This document shows positions 27,901-41,100 of a stretch of DNA of 64,000 nt, in pieces. Numbering within the stretch: the stretch's first letter is position 1; each line of letters opens with the position of its first letter. A model generated the notes under the pieces. It ran no database searches and was not told where the DNA came from. It worked only from the letters and a program-made list of their open reading frames with translations. The DNA is from Fasciola hepatica (lineage: Eukaryota > Platyhelminthes > Trematoda > Plagiorchiida > Fasciolidae), in assembly GCA_948099385.1 (NCBI GenBank), contig CANUEZ040000129.1, positions 2,356,001-2,420,000 on the forward strand, written 5' to 3'. Position numbers and translations under genes: made by a program.

Positions 27901-30900
27901 TGATTGTATTTTCATTTCCCGACAGCTGCTTGAGCCCCGACACGCTTTCCAGAGAAGCCACAACTATTGTGTTCCAATTCAAAAGCGCGGTCTCAAACTC
28001 TGTCGATAGCAAGGAACTGTTTGTTGAGAAATGGGGTTGAGTTCGGAGTTATGGACAACCTTCGACAAATCCTGACGCCTCCGGAGGAGTACGACAGTGT
28101 TGCACTACATCCTCATATTGTTTATCTCCGCCATAGAGGATGCCTTGTCTGGTCCATCAAACAGTAGAAGTGAACTCCAGCCAGGGAACAGTTTCCAATT
28201 TGGGATATGCCAATCACATCGTCTTGTTGACTGATAAGGCAGGGGGAAGTCAGCAGACACTGAACCGCTTGGTGACTGACGTATGCACTTTGCGTGTTCC
28301 AAGCGAAAAGGCCTTTTTCAGACCGGGCAAGAGCTTGAGCCTGCAATCATCCCCTGTAGAGACGATAGAAGTAGTCGATAGTTAAAAGTACATCGAGATC
28401 TTGATTACAACCGGAGATAAAAATCACATCGCGAACAACGAGAGCGAACCTATAACACTTACGGCACCGCCGTGACATCCAACTCGTTTTCAAGGGACGG
28501 ATGAACGATGTCACGGTTCGTGAAGTTTTGCCTTTCGGTTGCGAGATCTGTCCACTCCGCATTGAGGATCCTTGATAACTTTTCGTATTCATCAAAATAT
28601 CGTTCACGCTTGGTGAGAACACAGGGTAAGTAATGATGAAATTTGTTGTCGTGTGACGATAGCCACCCTCTGACTGAATTTATCACCACTCTGTACCACT
28701 TCCGATGGCTCGGACATATTTTACGTATGCCTGCCCACCGTCTACCTGCTCTTGCTCGTGTCACGCGTTCTGGGCGAAGGTGGAAGAAACGACGAGGAGG
28801 TCAGGCGATGAATTGACACAGGGCTATGTAAAAGCTAGCATCAGCACTGGTTTCGGTTGGTGATGCTAACCTACCTGGTTGGGGCCCGAGGGATGAGAAC
28901 TTTCCCTGGCTAGGACGATAAAGGATATGGTTCGGAATAGAAGTTAGTGCTGCGAATGACGTACAGCCTGTCTGTGGGACTGTCCTGCCTTGCCAACATA
29001 CAGAAACAATGAACGAACAAATAAGAATATCAAAAAGCGTACAGTGAAAAAACATCTATCCTTTTTCACTAACTACTTGTTTCTCACTCTGATGTACTTG
29101 ATTGGATCCGATTTCATCTGAGTTATATCGAACTCTTTATGCTACATTTGAAACTAGTACCAGATGGGTGATTGACTTTGATCAGCACAAAGATAAATAA
29201 AAATGTTAACATTATCGAAAAGTGTCCTAAAGGCCCAAGATCTCAAAGCTTACGCTAGACTCCACGTGGGGGGACTGCAACTGATAAAACATGGCCTCGC
29301 AAAGTACAGACACGAATTTTGGAACAACATTTCACCTGAATCCCCAGTGGTAACATGAAAGTCTCACATTCATGAGTATGTTTTGAAATACTGATAAATT
29401 ATAACCCTCGGTCCAATCAACGGAGGTCACAAAATCTGCGGACTTGTAGAGAAACGTCTTCATGGAACTTTGGAAACGATCACTGCGTGGGGAACCTTGT
29501 GTAAAACACAGTCAAATCAAAAGTGAACACAATGCTACCCCTCATCTACTTGTTTGTTTAACCACATTATTCATGTATGAATTCACTCCAAATGAAACCT
29601 ACAAGTATTTCACAGATTCAAATTATCATACTTTTGACAATTAAATCACCCACATTCGATTTCATATCATGAATCGCGGAATGATTAGTCATACTCTGTT
29701 CAAATGCCTCAGTATGGTTGGGGGTGGGCGTCTCGGGCTCCGAGATGACTACCCGTCCTGAACGCCTCTCGAAATGCTCCCAAGTGACTGTGCGTCTAAT
29801 ACAGCCTCTGCTAAGGAAGTCCTACACACTGCCTTCTTGCGGTGGAGGTGTTCCCACCAAAGTGAGAGGACGAAAACAATTACCCGACGCTCTCCACCGG
29901 GTTGACTGACTAATAGTCAGTGCAGGGGAGATGGCTAAACTCTGGTTCCAAACCGATTGCGGGTGGCGTACGAGGCGTACAACGGTATGCTTACCGGCAT
30001 CTGTGGTGGAGAGGTGCGCTGGACACCCAGGATGTTTTGGCCACATCCGAAGGGCTTTAGAGCCGAGAATTCAGTCAGTGGGTTAAGGGCCCCACGTTTC
30101 ATCCTGCTGCCTTGCGAGTCAAGCTTAGCATAGCTAAAGGATCCGGTTGTGGACCCCTAAGAAAACCACCTGCTTTGGGTTGGGCAACCTGGCACCATTG
30201 CGCCCACAAGCAAATCATGGACTCGGACTATCTACCCCTTCCTCTCCGACTGTACCATGTTTTGTTTGGCACACAGTCTGAAATCAGGCGGGTATGTAAT
30301 TGTTCGAGTGACATTCCATTTAGGAAAAAGTATTTTTCATACACATTCGAACTCACAGAATTCAACCCTGACATTAACTTTCCATAAAACTGTTTGCTTT
30401 TCGAATAATTTACATTTCCATTTTTGTACAAAAACTTAATTTTTTTCCCGCCAGTTGGATGTGTTCATGCTTACCTCCAATTGTTGTTTTTTTGCTGCCC
30501 ACGTGACTTCGTTGATTGGTTTATGTATGATTGCTACAAAGTCGCTCATACGGACTATATAAACGGTAGAGTCGACTTTTCAGTTTGATGGGCACCAATA
30601 AACGCGTGGTACCCCGTTTGTGTCTGACTTCTCACTCTAGCTAGTAGGTGGGCTAACATCACTAAAGTCCACGCCTTGTGCTCGAGCTGTGGGTCAGCCG
30701 GGGGCCATCTTCGTTGGGAGACTACGTGTCTAGGAGATATGACCCAAATGATCAGTTGTGTTAGTAAACCTGCGAGGCCGCAGGTATGATTCATCGTCCG
30801 TGATTGTACTCTGTGTCTCGTGTGCCTACTTGGCCTGTGTCTCATGTTCTGTGCAGTGAGTCTACGTGGCTTCGTGTCCTGTGTTTTTCGTACAGTTCGT

Positions 30901-32095
30901 TCATTTGATATCGTGTTGTGATTTGTGTTGTGTGTATACTTAGCCGTGGGCTTTCATCGTGTGTGGCATCTTTAAGCCAATTAACTTGTGTTGTCGGGTC
31001 TAAGTAAGCTGAGACAACCTGTGTCGATTGTATGTGAGTCTTGTGCGACATACCAGTAATATTACCCCGGAACATTTGATTAAAATCAAGGGGAATGGTT
31101 CCGTTTAACAGTGCTTGCTATTGAAAGAAGAAACAAAATCTACGAACAAAGATCATCATTATCGTACAGCGTTAAACAGCAGAGCAAGCCCCACTGACCA
31201 CTGCCTTTCTCACCACGTTGTACGTAGAATTTAAAAAAGTATGAATATACAAGATGGACAAGGAGTAAACCTACACGGAAGGGAAAAGGAAAAAACGCCC
31301 TAATAGCTGACACACGAATAAAGACCATGTGGACTCGAATCCAACCGTTGAAAACAGTTTTGCTAGGCTGCAACGCTGTTGCCCAGGTGGTCTCACTGAA
31401 TCAAAGGCTCTGAGTTGGCGCGGAGTCATGGAGGGCCGCTTATCAGCTCCACCTTGATATTACATATTGGTTCAGGTCCACTTGTGTCTAAATCATCACA
31501 CAGGCTGGCGTCTTAATAGCACAAAAATACCGGTAAAACCAACGTGTTTGGTTTCGAAACCAGTAGTCCCAACCATGAACTGAGATAAAGCAAATTGTGT
31601 CGCAATGTCCAAGATGAGGGCATCAAGAAATGTGGTTCGCGTGAGATGATCATCGAGAAGAGCCAGCCAGTTTTTCAGTGCTCAGATCGAAAGCAAATTG
31701 GACAAAGCACTTCGAACAAAAGCTCAACGCCGGTCACCCCATACAATAGTCTTTTCAAACGATCTCGTTCCATAAACAGTCTGAACCGCCCCGCAAACCG
31801 AGGCGGAGACCACGCATAAACTTCACTTGTCTAAGGTGAGCGGCTCCTAGCCTTGACGAACCGTCTGACCCGTCTTGAGGATAACGGCATGACACATACG
31901 AGGTCATCTGCTTTCTGTCACATCACATTTGCAAAGGTGAACCATAAAATCAGACTGTGAGACTACCATATAAAACTACAAGAGTGCTGGTAACATTTGC
32001 TCCAATCACCGAAGAATGACACTGATATCGGTAGCATCGAAGCTGTTGATTTATATAACCTTCCGCGGACTGACCTCAAAGCGCAAACAACAGAC

Positions 32096-32185
<90 letters not shown>

Positions 32186-35100
32186 GTATACCATGAAAGG
32201 AGCATTTCTCATACACACAAAGGGTCGCTGCATTATCAGACAGAACCAAAAATACTGGATGGGAGACTTATTAGAAAAGCACTTAGTACCCGAATAGGTC
32301 GGGCATAGTACCGAGCTGAAGTAAATAGCAGTGCAGTTCACAAATCGAATTGACTGGCAGTGATGAAGTAGCTCTGATATTACTGATTAAGGTGCTGTTG
32401 CCATCAACTCGATATTTGGTTGGTACAGTAATGAGAGGTGAGTCGTTGAAGTCATCAAAAAGATTTCTCGCTGTTTCGTGTTGTTTAAGATGACGACAAC
32501 CATGTATGCTCACACAGCTTACTGGTTTCAGTTCATGTTTGAGACCAGTTTGACTCGATTTGAAGAGAGTAACCTCTACTGGAACATAGCCGCTATATGA
32601 CAGAATAATTCTGTCAATTTTGTTTAAGTGTTATCCGGAAACCGGAGAAAAGATGAACGCTACCGACGGATCGATGAGCAACTACAACAGAACACATTTG
32701 GGTGCACGGCACCCGACTAGATGATAAGGGACAAATCGAGAGACTTGAGGGTGAATATCAATTCAGCAAACGACAGTTCGCAGTTGCAGTGAATCCACTA
32801 GCACCGATCGCATCGCTGTCCATTTGCGGTCGATCACTGGCATAAACAGATCCGGTAGTTCATACAACAAAAAAATTTAGTGTACCACTGACCTACTATT
32901 CATACTATGTGCACATCGAATAGCGGAACAGAGGTGATCGTAAGCATTCTAGTTTGTGATTTCATAGCTTACCTTCCAAGTATCCAGACACTGATTCATC
33001 ATGGAATACGAAGGAAAAAACACAAGGAACCCAGAGGGCACGATAGACATGACGTCCACTGGAACAGAAAGAACGCGGTGAAGTGGTCGGGTTAAAAACT
33101 AAGATTGGGTAAACCCTTGTGAGCGGTACGTGGAATAAGTAGTACCTAACAATACTACAAATACGTAACACCTAAGTCTCAGGATCTTGGTATATGGTCA
33201 TTACAATTACAATTGTCATCGCTTTCATAGAGGATGGAAGTACAGTCGGATGAATAAATGAGGAGGATAGGCGAAATACCCCAGAAAACCACTTGGAGCA
33301 TTCGAACGAATTTTCTGATTGACGTTTGTGATACGAATGAAATGTCAATTCGACGAAAAATTCACAATGCGGAGCACCTCAATGAGAAAGACTGATGTAT
33401 AGAAGTGAGTCAGAAGCTCCATAAGGACGAGACTGCATCTTGGCATGGTGCGATGGTTTCCGTACCTCCATGACTCAAAGAGCTTTGCAAGATGGCTTCC
33501 TTGAGCCGGAGGTGCAATCATGCCTGACAGGTCGATGAGTAGAGGCCAGACGAAGTCCAGTCTCTGAACCAGTTGCTGGGCCACATCTTGTTCCAACCAC
33601 TATGTCCCTAGAGAGGACACTCCAGCGAATAAACACGGACAGAAACGATTTACCGGTCTGGACGTAAGAGTGGAGCACCTAAGATTTCTCTCGACGGTGG
33701 GGAAAGTCATAGCACTTGACTGGGCAACTATCGCCAACCAAAGCTGTGCAGCCCCTGGCCCAAAATATGCTGCTCCGTCCACGTTCCGCTAGCTCCATTT
33801 GGTGCATGCGGCTAAGGACTGAATCCGAAGAGTGGGTCGATAACAAGGCACCAGCGAAGACAAGACAAAATGCGTGCAACGACCTGGTCTCCAATGAGAG
33901 ACCAGAAGAAGTTTCTTCACAGGTGCTTCGGTCACGTCCTCGTGCTGGGTTAACACCCCATCGCCTTGTGGGTCAAACTTGGAGTCAAAGGCTTTGGTTT
34001 GGATTCCTAAATAAAAACCCCTTCTGCATGTGGGCAACCTCGAAGTACGATATGGCCAAAAGTCTCCAGTGGTGCCTCAGGAAACCTTTCTGATCTCTTT
34101 GCTCTTCGCCCTTCGCATCCCAATTTTGAATGGATCCGAGAGACCAAAATGAGTCGTGACCGTGAACTTATAACTCCCGGTAAGGGTAGCAACTTACTTA
34201 GACACAGGAGAAAAAGAGAATCCATTCTCTGATCTAGATATTCTCTTCACTTAGCTGCTTTCAAAGTCCGCACACTTTATCGACCGGGGCAGCAGGCCGC
34301 TCTACCTAGAACTCTTGAAACCTTTAATATAGATGTGTGTTGTGTCTCCGAAACACGCATACAAGACCCAACTTCAGTGTTAGAAAATCGCGCTTCAGCT
34401 ACAAATTCGGCTTCTCATTTCACTCTTCGCACGTCGGGTAATCCGGTATCTAGTGCTCGTTGTCAGGCTGGCGTTGGCATTGCTCTGAGCACGAAAGTTG
34501 AGCGTGCACTGCTCGACTGGATCCCAGTCAGCAGTCGTCTGTGTGTAGTTCGATTGAATGGTTCTGTGCGTGTCAACAACACTAGACTGAAGCGTCGATG
34601 CGTGTTTGTCGTTTCTCTGTGTGCCTCGACTGACTGTAATTCTCCTGAGGCTAAGAACGAATTCTATCAAGGTTTGTTTCAACTGCTCCGTAGCGTGCAC
34701 TCCACGGATTTCACGATTGTTGCTGGCGATTTCAATGTACAGGTTGGAATTCTAGACAAGTTGGAGAGGAATATGGGAGGCCGATTTGGCATTATAGCCG
34801 ATTGAACCGATAACGGTGGCCGACTCATCCAACTATATTCCGAGCATGGGCTATTCCTACCGAGTACAAATTTCTCGCACAAAAAATGGCACTGACTAAC
34901 CTGGCGTCCTCCTGCGTCCTCATAGAATTGGACCCAGATCGACCACACTGCTGTCGACTGCAGCTTGCGCGGATCAATTCCACACTGTCGATCGTTTTGG
35001 TTCACGTCTGTAGACACTAATCACGCTTTTATGCTTGCGCATCTCAGCCTATGTCACGTCGGTGGCCGAAGCAACGCTAATGCCAACCGTCCCCCGAAAC

Positions 35101-38100
35101 TGCTACTGGACGATAACCATCGATCTGCTTTTCAAGCAGAATTATCCGCCAGTTTATCGATGCAGTCAAATGCCCAGGATCCATAATCCAGAAGAGCGAT
35201 GAGCAGAAATCAGGCAGGCCCCTGCCTAAGGCTGATAGTGCTGCCCAAGGTCCAACAACCAGACACATACAGAACTGTTGGATATCCACATCCTCAGTTG
35301 CACCGTTAGATGCGCGCAGATTGATTCCTCCGGATTCCAGATACGAAGAGGCGTGAAGATGTCCTAAAAGCCAACTGTGTCGGAGTCTGAGAAATGACCG
35401 AGAGCAGTGGTGGATTGTGAAGTGTAGGAAAATAGAAAAAGCTGCGGTGATCGGAAACAGCCACAACCTTTTCCGTCTAATCAGAAATACTGGTCCCCGA
35501 AAGCCAGACGGTAATGAACTGATCAAAGAGGCGAGCAGCTCACTGACTGAAAATCAGGAGCATCGCCTAGTTCGTTGGGCGGAGCATTTCGAGAAGCAGT
35601 TTATTTGGCCTTTATCTACGATAGGCATTTTAAGTTGCACCATAGCTCCAGCTCTGGTTGTAGATATTAGTTCTTCGTCAGAAGCGGAGGTTCTCCGTGA
35701 GATAAGCCATCTTAAACGACATAAGGCTGCCGGACCAAATGGGTTGCCCTCCGTCTATTTTCAAAGACGATGGCGTAGCACTTTTACTGGAGTTGACATA
35801 ACTCCTCGGTTTGATATGGGAGAATGATTAAGTTTCAAAGAGTAAAAGTGAATCGGTAATCATACCAGTTTACAAGAAAGCCGACAGGTCCTCTTGTGAA
35901 AGCCGCAGGGGAATAGGTCTGATTAGTATCACATCTAAACTGCTCGCTGGTATTATTCTCCACCGCTTATCTAACACTCGCAAACAGTGCTCGCACGAGA
36001 ATTAAATTGGGTTTAGACCTGGTCGAGGTTATATTGATCATATCTTCATACTTCGACAAATTTTAGAACATGGACGCACATTTCATTGGCCAACTATCTC
36101 CGATTTTCGTGATCTTAAGGTGGCCTTCGATTCAGTCGACTGCACAGTTCTCTGGGTGTACCAGAGAAATTCATTTCAATCACAACCGAGGCTGAGTTTG
36201 GGCTTACGATGATCCTTCATCCGAGTTTACCACGAAAAGTGGTGTGTCAGGGTTGTCCCACTTCTTCTTTTCTCCCTAACTTTGTAATTGATACGGTCTT
36301 AGAGACCGTGCTTTTGTCTTGTGAGAATGATGACATTGAACTTTTCCCGGGTGGAAAAGTGTCAGACCTTGAAAATGCGGAGGACGTAGTTCTTCTAAGT
36401 AAAGATCCAGGTAAGTTGCAAGTTTTTCTAGACAGCTTGACGAACCGTGTAGCTATGTTGATATGCGTTTTGCATCTTCAAAGTGCAAGGTGCTGTTGTA
36501 GGACTGGGTTGGGTCAATGACAAACCTTCCAGTATCTGGAGAAACTATAGACCTGGTGTATAAGTTCTGTTACCTGGGCGGCTGCATTTCACCCAGCGGT
36601 CGGATATCGGATGAAGTACCTTCGCGTATACAGAAGACTCGTTTGGCTTTTACCAATCTGAGTCATCTATGGTGTCGACTTGACATCCGTTTATGTATCG
36701 AGGGTCGAGAGTACGCAGAAGCAGTCAGGCGCGTGCTTTTGTATGGTTCAGAAACATGACCACTGCGAGTGGAGGATACACGAAGATTGTCAGTGTTTGA
36801 ACATCGATATCTTCGTAGCTTTTCTCAAAGCTGGTGGGAAAAGCGTATAAACAGTGCTGAGGTTCTGCGGAGAGTCTTAGGTTCACGAACTAAATCATTA
36901 GATGAAATACTAGAGATCACCAGGTTAAGATGGTTGGGACATGTGTTGCGCATGTTCCCTGACAACATTCATCGGTGCGCAATATTCACTGAGGCGGGTT
37001 CCGGCTGGAAGATGAGTAACGGTGGCCAGTCCATGACATGGAAGAAATGAATGAAAAACCCAACCTGTCGACTTGGTCATGTAGGGCGTGTTAGACTTCC
37101 TGGGTGGGGTCCAGGAGACCCTGTTACTCTATGGCTAGATACCTTGGAGGATATGGCCAGATGTCGTGATCAGTTGCTCTCTTGTATCCACAAACATTCT
37201 TTATCGATTTGATACCAATATTTGTAGTTCTTTTACTGCTCCTTTAATATTCCTGTCCTTTCTCATTGTTTCCGATTGGGGCTGTCACCAGGAGATAACA
37301 ACCAAAGCCACTGCAACCAGTGCATGGGTAATGGTTTTCTGAACTGAACTGAGTTAGAAGCTCATTGTTATTAGTGTTTAATTCTGGCACCTAATCGAGC
37401 TACAGTTGTGGTGATTTTGCATTTTCAACCGAACATGCTCGAAGACGCATATTTTGCTATACCTTGACAAGACGTAAAAGCTTTTTAGGTGCCTTTTGGA
37501 AAACTTGGTAGAACGGGAAAAACGACGGTAAACAATCGGCGCATTCAGAGATGATGCGTGCGAGTGAGAGAGATAGAGACAACATCCAATCAACGGGACC
37601 GACCTTGGTTTCAGTTTGGTTAGCGAATAACGTCGTGCATCGGTGTGCTGGCATTGTTTGCATCTTCATTGTGTCATCCAACCGGGAATCAGTTACATAT
37701 GACAAGCAAAAAAACGTGAAGGTAGCTGATGGAAATTCACGCAGAAGTGGGAGTTTGATCGCAAATAAGTCACTGACTGAAGACCTTGACCACGTTGTCT
37801 ATTGTCTTCAAGCGTCTGACAAACGTGTCTCTCAGACCCCAAACCGAAGGCATAACGTGTCTTAGATGGTTGTTTTTACACCTTCCTGTCACTCAAACGA
37901 TACCTGCTTCGAAGAATAGTGTACGCCTAGGGAGTCTATCTGGTCGAAAGGGCTATATGACTGACCTTTTTCCATCGCCACAGCAGCCTACGGAAAATCA
38001 AAAGATTTATGACCGCAAAATAAAGCTAAACAAACTCGATACACTGCCGTAAATTCTAGGTGAAATGACTTAGGCTAAAAATGGATCTAACAATGGAACA

Positions 38101-41100
38101 CGTACACAAAGTGAGTCCGAGTGATATACGAAATTCCTTTCGTTCACGGGACGCGTAGGTGGAATTCAATATCTGACCGTCACAACCCCGTGTCAAAACG
38201 GCAACACGAACCTGATCCGTTTTGATCACGTGTGGATTTTTCAGTTTTACACCAAATGTCCTTCGAAAAAGAAACAAAGTAACACATGTATATGTAGAAG
38301 AGATCGAGAAAAACTGGCGGGTTTCTAAAAAAAATAGCAGAGAATCCAAAATGAGCTCAATTCGTTCCATTTATATGGTCATTTTCAAATGAAGCTTGCA
38401 GTAGTGAGGAGATAATGCGCGAGATTAAACGGAGATCTAAGGGATGACGGTCAAGAGTAGCACCTCTTTATGGGATTTCTCCCGTTTTCGGTTATGATTT
38501 GATACTCGGCACACACCTGTGGATCCAGGAATATGCTTCTCGGAACAACGGCCATACTCGACATACTGCTCGACAAATGGGTCTAACAAAGTCGAGAGTA
38601 GCTGAAACCTTCAAATCCCGGAGAGACAGCGCTTCCATAACATGCGATTATGGCACTGGTGAAATAGCAGGAAAAATCAATTTGAACATCCGACGGCTAT
38701 GAAGGTGATAATTTCATAAAATCCTATAAAACAGGGGAGGTATAAAGTCTCACCACTACCCTGGAACCTAAAGATCCTAAAGGTTGCATTTGGTCGCACA
38801 AACAACACACGTGCTCCTTATAACAGGCTGCACCCGATTTCGTCCGTTGTTATGAGTGGCGTAGTAGCACAGCAGCCCATGGCACCCCAGATGATAATTC
38901 CTATGCGCTATATACTAACTTCATTGTTCCGTGATATTGAATACATTTATCTACGTATATGAAACGGTTCTTGGTTACCGGGCGTCATAACGTCTTAACA
39001 CATCAAACCGGTTTTTTGTCCTATGTTCGGCGATTCTTCTCTGGTTCGTGCTACCGAAGCCGGTAGTAGGACATCTCTAAACAGAATTTGACTATTTTTG
39101 TTTTTATTGCATTGTAACTTGGTATGACCAACGTACAATTGACGATAAATAAAGCACCGCACTGAATTTTACTATTACGGATACATGTGATTTTCTTAAC
39201 TCAGTTGTTGGCGCACACTATCATGCTTCTAATTTCTTATGGTGAACCACAACCGGACCGACACTGCGGATACTTGATTTACTCAACAATGGCGATAATA
39301 TATTTGCCAAAGTTACATCATTAGCGCTTACAACATTCAAATTGTCAAACACTGTCGTCTGGTTCAGTGAATAAGACCACATCGGGCTGACCAAAGAAAA
39401 TCAGCAGGACACCGATATATTTTACCACAATAAACCGGAACAAAGCTAGCTTATTCCAATCAGAAAAACAATTTACGGAGAAAACTCGATGCTCATGATC
39501 ATGATTCGGCATGGATGCTGTGTAAGCAGAAATAAAACAACTTTTTTCGATTAAATTTGTCATATAAAACTTATCTCCATTCGTTTCCATCTTTAGTTAG
39601 TTTTCCTTTGCTTCACATACTTGTTCGGCTTCTATACGCAGCCGTAGTTGCATTTTCAAATTGCTATTCTACTGCAAAAAAGTGTAGGACTCATAATCGT
39701 TCACCTCGAGGTTCGAGTCCCATTCTCCGCGGATGTGCACTGCTATTTATGATTTAGATTAAACAGCTGAACAGTTCCTCCATGGTTTTCAATGGTGAGT
39801 TGCGCTATCACATTGTATGATAAGTCATATTATGTAGACGCGAAATCGATAGGCTACTCTGCACATCTTCGGGCAATTGACTCGTTCACTGTGATTTAAT
39901 TTCTGGTAGGAAAGAAGTCGCGAATGTGTGGAATATTCCCAAACTATAGAGGTGCAAGTAAGCCCAACCAATCAATACGACTGCCCTACACGAGCAGAAA
40001 ATAAACTCAAGACAAATAACGTTATGGAAATTGAGAGGGAAAATACTGCGCTCACATATTCAGCTCTGTTTCGATCGGTTCAGCCGGGTATAGGGTCCCA
40101 CTGGTGAGAATCACACATCGAACGCGACCCCGAATCAAGTCTTGCATCGCGCTGTGGCAAACGGAAAATTTGTATTTGTTAGAGACCAATGTGTACTTTT
40201 ACTACAAAAAAAAAACTCGCATTTGACATTCCAGGTTCACCGTCCCATCAGCGCCCCTTGCCAAATACGTTGCCAAGTTGTACTCTGACTTTTTCAGGAA
40301 TTCTGAAGCCCTGATATCTGGTTACGCGAGTGTCGGAGGAGCCCCTAAGACTAGGGTCAAAGTCGCACTGTTAGACTGAATCCCAATCGATGGTCCGTTG
40401 CGCGCAGTATAACTGTAAATCTTGTGGAGGAAAATTACTAGTTGATTGCTTCTTTCCGGTGCATACATCCACCGCTAATTGATCCGTTTTAAGGAGCGAA
40501 CCGGAACGATAGTTTGACTACTGCAAGAAGAATAAATCAGTTGCCATTAAACAGGGCTTATAGACGGTGGTCTTTTTCAACCGGTTTCTAGGACGGGTGC
40601 CAAACACCCAACCCACTGGATAGTTCGCTGCGTGGGCAATGGCCGCGGTCCGTTGCGTACGTGCCTCTGGACTCGTACTTAGTTTACACAGTCTCCACTT
40701 ATATACCTCTTGTGATGATATGGGCTGACACATCGTCAGTAGACGGTCTAGTCTCGTTAGCAGACAGTACGTCAGTACCTTCCGGGAATCCAGGTCAAGG
40801 TTTGAACTAATGAAATTGCAAATGACCACAAGAAAGAGTTCCCGTTAAACGGAGGTTGACCGTTCGGCCAGCCAATAAAAGATTCCGGTCTAGGCCAATT
40901 TGTTTTTGGTGCAACGACTGATGACAGAGTCTCTTCATCCTACGTAAACGATTTTCTGGGCTAGTAAACTGAGATGGTTTGGAGTAGAAGAGTCTTCTTT
41001 CTAGAGCTAGTGTGACAGACTAAAACACACTGTTTTCGCAGCCCCAATTTATAAAACGGAGAATGTTTTCTTAAATCCAGAAATGATTCTCATAATATTT

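Larger units (their letters stand above)
33420..37340 (+). mobile_element. LINE family A (RTE-like), plus copy, degenerate
   Basis: Same length and layout as the minus copy: 5' region (33426-34240), endonuclease from [17 protein letters not shown] (34270) to the GDFN motif, RT (35420-36490) with [16 protein letters not shown] and NAED (36374-36385) at the catalytic box, C-terminal domain (36517-37050), and a 3' end near 37340 with TGAACTGAACTGAG. An 82-codon frame present in both copies differs at only three positions, so the pair is about 97% alike. Antisense to RTEL1. Confidence 0.92.

Noticed and set aside
37457..37705. Minus frame with [10 protein letters not shown] and a GT donor, first taken as the RTEL1 motif IV exon
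   Set aside because: No acceptor in the needed phase. The exon at 32973-33058 reads [13 protein letters not shown] with correct phases and sites.
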